From an uncultured Bacteroides sp. (GTDB lineage: Bacteria; Bacteroidota; Bacteroidia; Bacteroidales; UBA11471), in assembly GCA_905210875.1 (NCBI GenBank), contig CAJLYN010000007.1, positions 1 through 27,535 on the forward strand: 27,535 nt of DNA. The letters are read 5' to 3'. Position numbers and translations under genes: made by a program. Numbering within the stretch: the first letter of the stretch is position 1; every line of letters begins with the position of its first letter. Below the pieces are notes generated by a model. That model was not told the DNA's origin, did no database searches, and saw only the letters and a list, made by a program, of their open reading frames with translations. This document shows positions 26,794 through 27,535 of the stretch, in pieces.

Positions 26794-27535
26794 ATGCGCA
26801 CAATTATCTCCTTGGTCAACGGCGTGGCCGGCGACATAAACCGGAGGTTTGCCACCCCCATCAACTTTGAGTTGCAGGAGGGGGAACACTTGGCCGTCAT
26901 CGGCCTGAACGGTAGTGGGAAAAGCACACTCATACAGACTATTACGGGTCAGCTCTTCCTGCGTGAAGGAAAACTCTCGTTCGACTTCGGTCCCGACGCA
27001 CACCGATACAACTCCGAAAACATCCGTTATGTAACCTTCAACGACGCCTACGGCACTGCCACCGCTGACTACTATTACCAGCAGCGGTGGAACTCACAAG
27101 ACAGCGACCAAGGACCGCGTGTCGAAGACATACTCGGCCGGGAGAAATGCGACGACACAGCGTGGAAAGCCCACCTGTACGACCTGCTGGGTATCGACAA
27201 GATGCTCGACAAGCCCATCATCATGCTTTCGTCGGGCGAACTGCGCAAGATGCACATTGCCCGCCTCCTGCTCTCGGCTCCGAAGGTACTCATTCTCGAA
27301 AGCCCCTTCATCGGTCTCGACGCCCCTTCGCGCCAGCTGCTGGTCGAGCTGCTGCAACGGCTCATCGACGAGGCCTCGGTGCAGATAATTCTTGTCGTTA
27401 CCGCACCGCAAGACATTCCGCCGTTCATCACCCACGTCTACGAAATAGATGCGATGCAATGCGGCGAAAAATGCACCGTACAGGAATACCGTACGCGCGA
27501 GACCATCACGGCCCGCCGTGCAGCCATCAGCAGCC
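26794..27535 (+). CDS. ABC transporter ATP-binding protein (ModF-like), C-terminus outside window
   Basis: An open frame of 247 codons runs from the ATG at 26794 to the right edge without a stop. Residues 1-247 form one ABC nucleotide-binding domain with Walker A GLNGSGKST (K43), a Q-loop-like YVTFNDAYG, and signature LSSGE (145-149). The segment in Walker B position reads LILESPFIGLD, with E169 and S170 instead of the usual Asp-Glu, and the H-switch position reads VVTAPQDIPPFITH with A204 instead of His. No membrane segments are visible. The overall look, including PFIGLDAPSR and the ITHVYEI ending, suggests a ModF/PhrA-like protein, which normally has two such domains, so a second one is expected to the right. 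It may act as a soluble ATPase in transport or regulation; the substrate is unknown. Confidence 0.88.
   Translation, partial: MRTIISLVNGVAGDINRRFATPINFELQEGEHLAVIGLNGSGKSTLIQTITGQLFLREGKLSFDFGPDAHRYNSENIRYVTFNDAYGTATADYYYQQRWNSQDSDQGPRVEDILGREKCDDTAWKAHLYDLLGIDKMLDKPIIMLSSGELRKMHIARLLLSAPKVLILESPFIGLDAPSRQLLVELLQRLIDEASVQIILVVTAPQDIPPFITHVYEIDAMQCGEKCTVQEYRTRETITARRAAISS

Noticed and set aside
26496..26933. Minus-strand open frame across the hydrolase end and ATPase start, with others at 27075-27459
   Set aside because: They are antisense to motif-bearing plus-strand genes (Walker A, LSSGE, hydrolase C-terminus) and contain no domain of their own.
1..27535. CRISPR arrays, tRNA or rRNA genes, insertion sequences, integrase or phage genes
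   Set aside because: None was seen on either strand. The repetitive look of the FAS1 and HTCS genes comes from protein domain repeats, not DNA repeats.

Overview
The window looks like chromosomal DNA from a Bacteroidota species, probably a gut-type Bacteroidales. The support is paired SusC/SusD glycan-uptake genes, lipoprotein signals ending in Cys followed by acidic residues, a one-protein hybrid two-component system (HTCS), a C-terminal tail resembling a type IX secretion sorting domain, and several promoter-like TAnnTTTG / TTG pairs. I cannot name the species.

Positions 1-25129 form one polysaccharide utilization locus (PUL), all on the minus strand. Reading in the direction of transcription, it starts with the HTCS sensor/regulator (25129-20888), which is closed by a terminator-like hairpin. 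Next comes a 380-nt control region with a good promoter, then a secreted family-1 pectate lyase. It continues with FAS1 lipoprotein A, SusC-A, SusD-A, FAS1 lipoproteins B and C, SusC-B and SusD-B. Last is a secreted beta-helix protein that runs off the left edge and seems to have its own promoter with a 15-bp hairpin in the leader. Genes from FAS1-A to SusD-B overlap or sit 5-19 nt apart, so they are very probably co-transcribed. The lyase and the beta-helix protein point to pectin (homogalacturonan-like) as substrate. The inferred workflow is cutting of the polymer outside the cell, capture by SusD and perhaps FAS1 lipoproteins, import through SusC, and oligosaccharide sensing by the HTCS. 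The unusual part is the interleaving of three fasciclin-domain lipoproteins with two dissimilar SusC/SusD pairs.

Positions 25130-25545 are an AT-rich divergent intergenic region with a promoter candidate for each direction and a strong hairpin. From 25546 the plus strand carries a membrane-anchored NylB/class-C beta-lactamase-like serine hydrolase, broken by a frameshift with apparent loss of some bases. After it comes an ABC ATPase (ModF-like) open to the right edge, whose first nucleotide-binding domain has substitutions at the Walker B acidic pair and the H-switch. These two genes look more GC-rich than the PUL and probably lie outside it.

I saw no tRNA, rRNA, CRISPR array, insertion sequence or phage gene.
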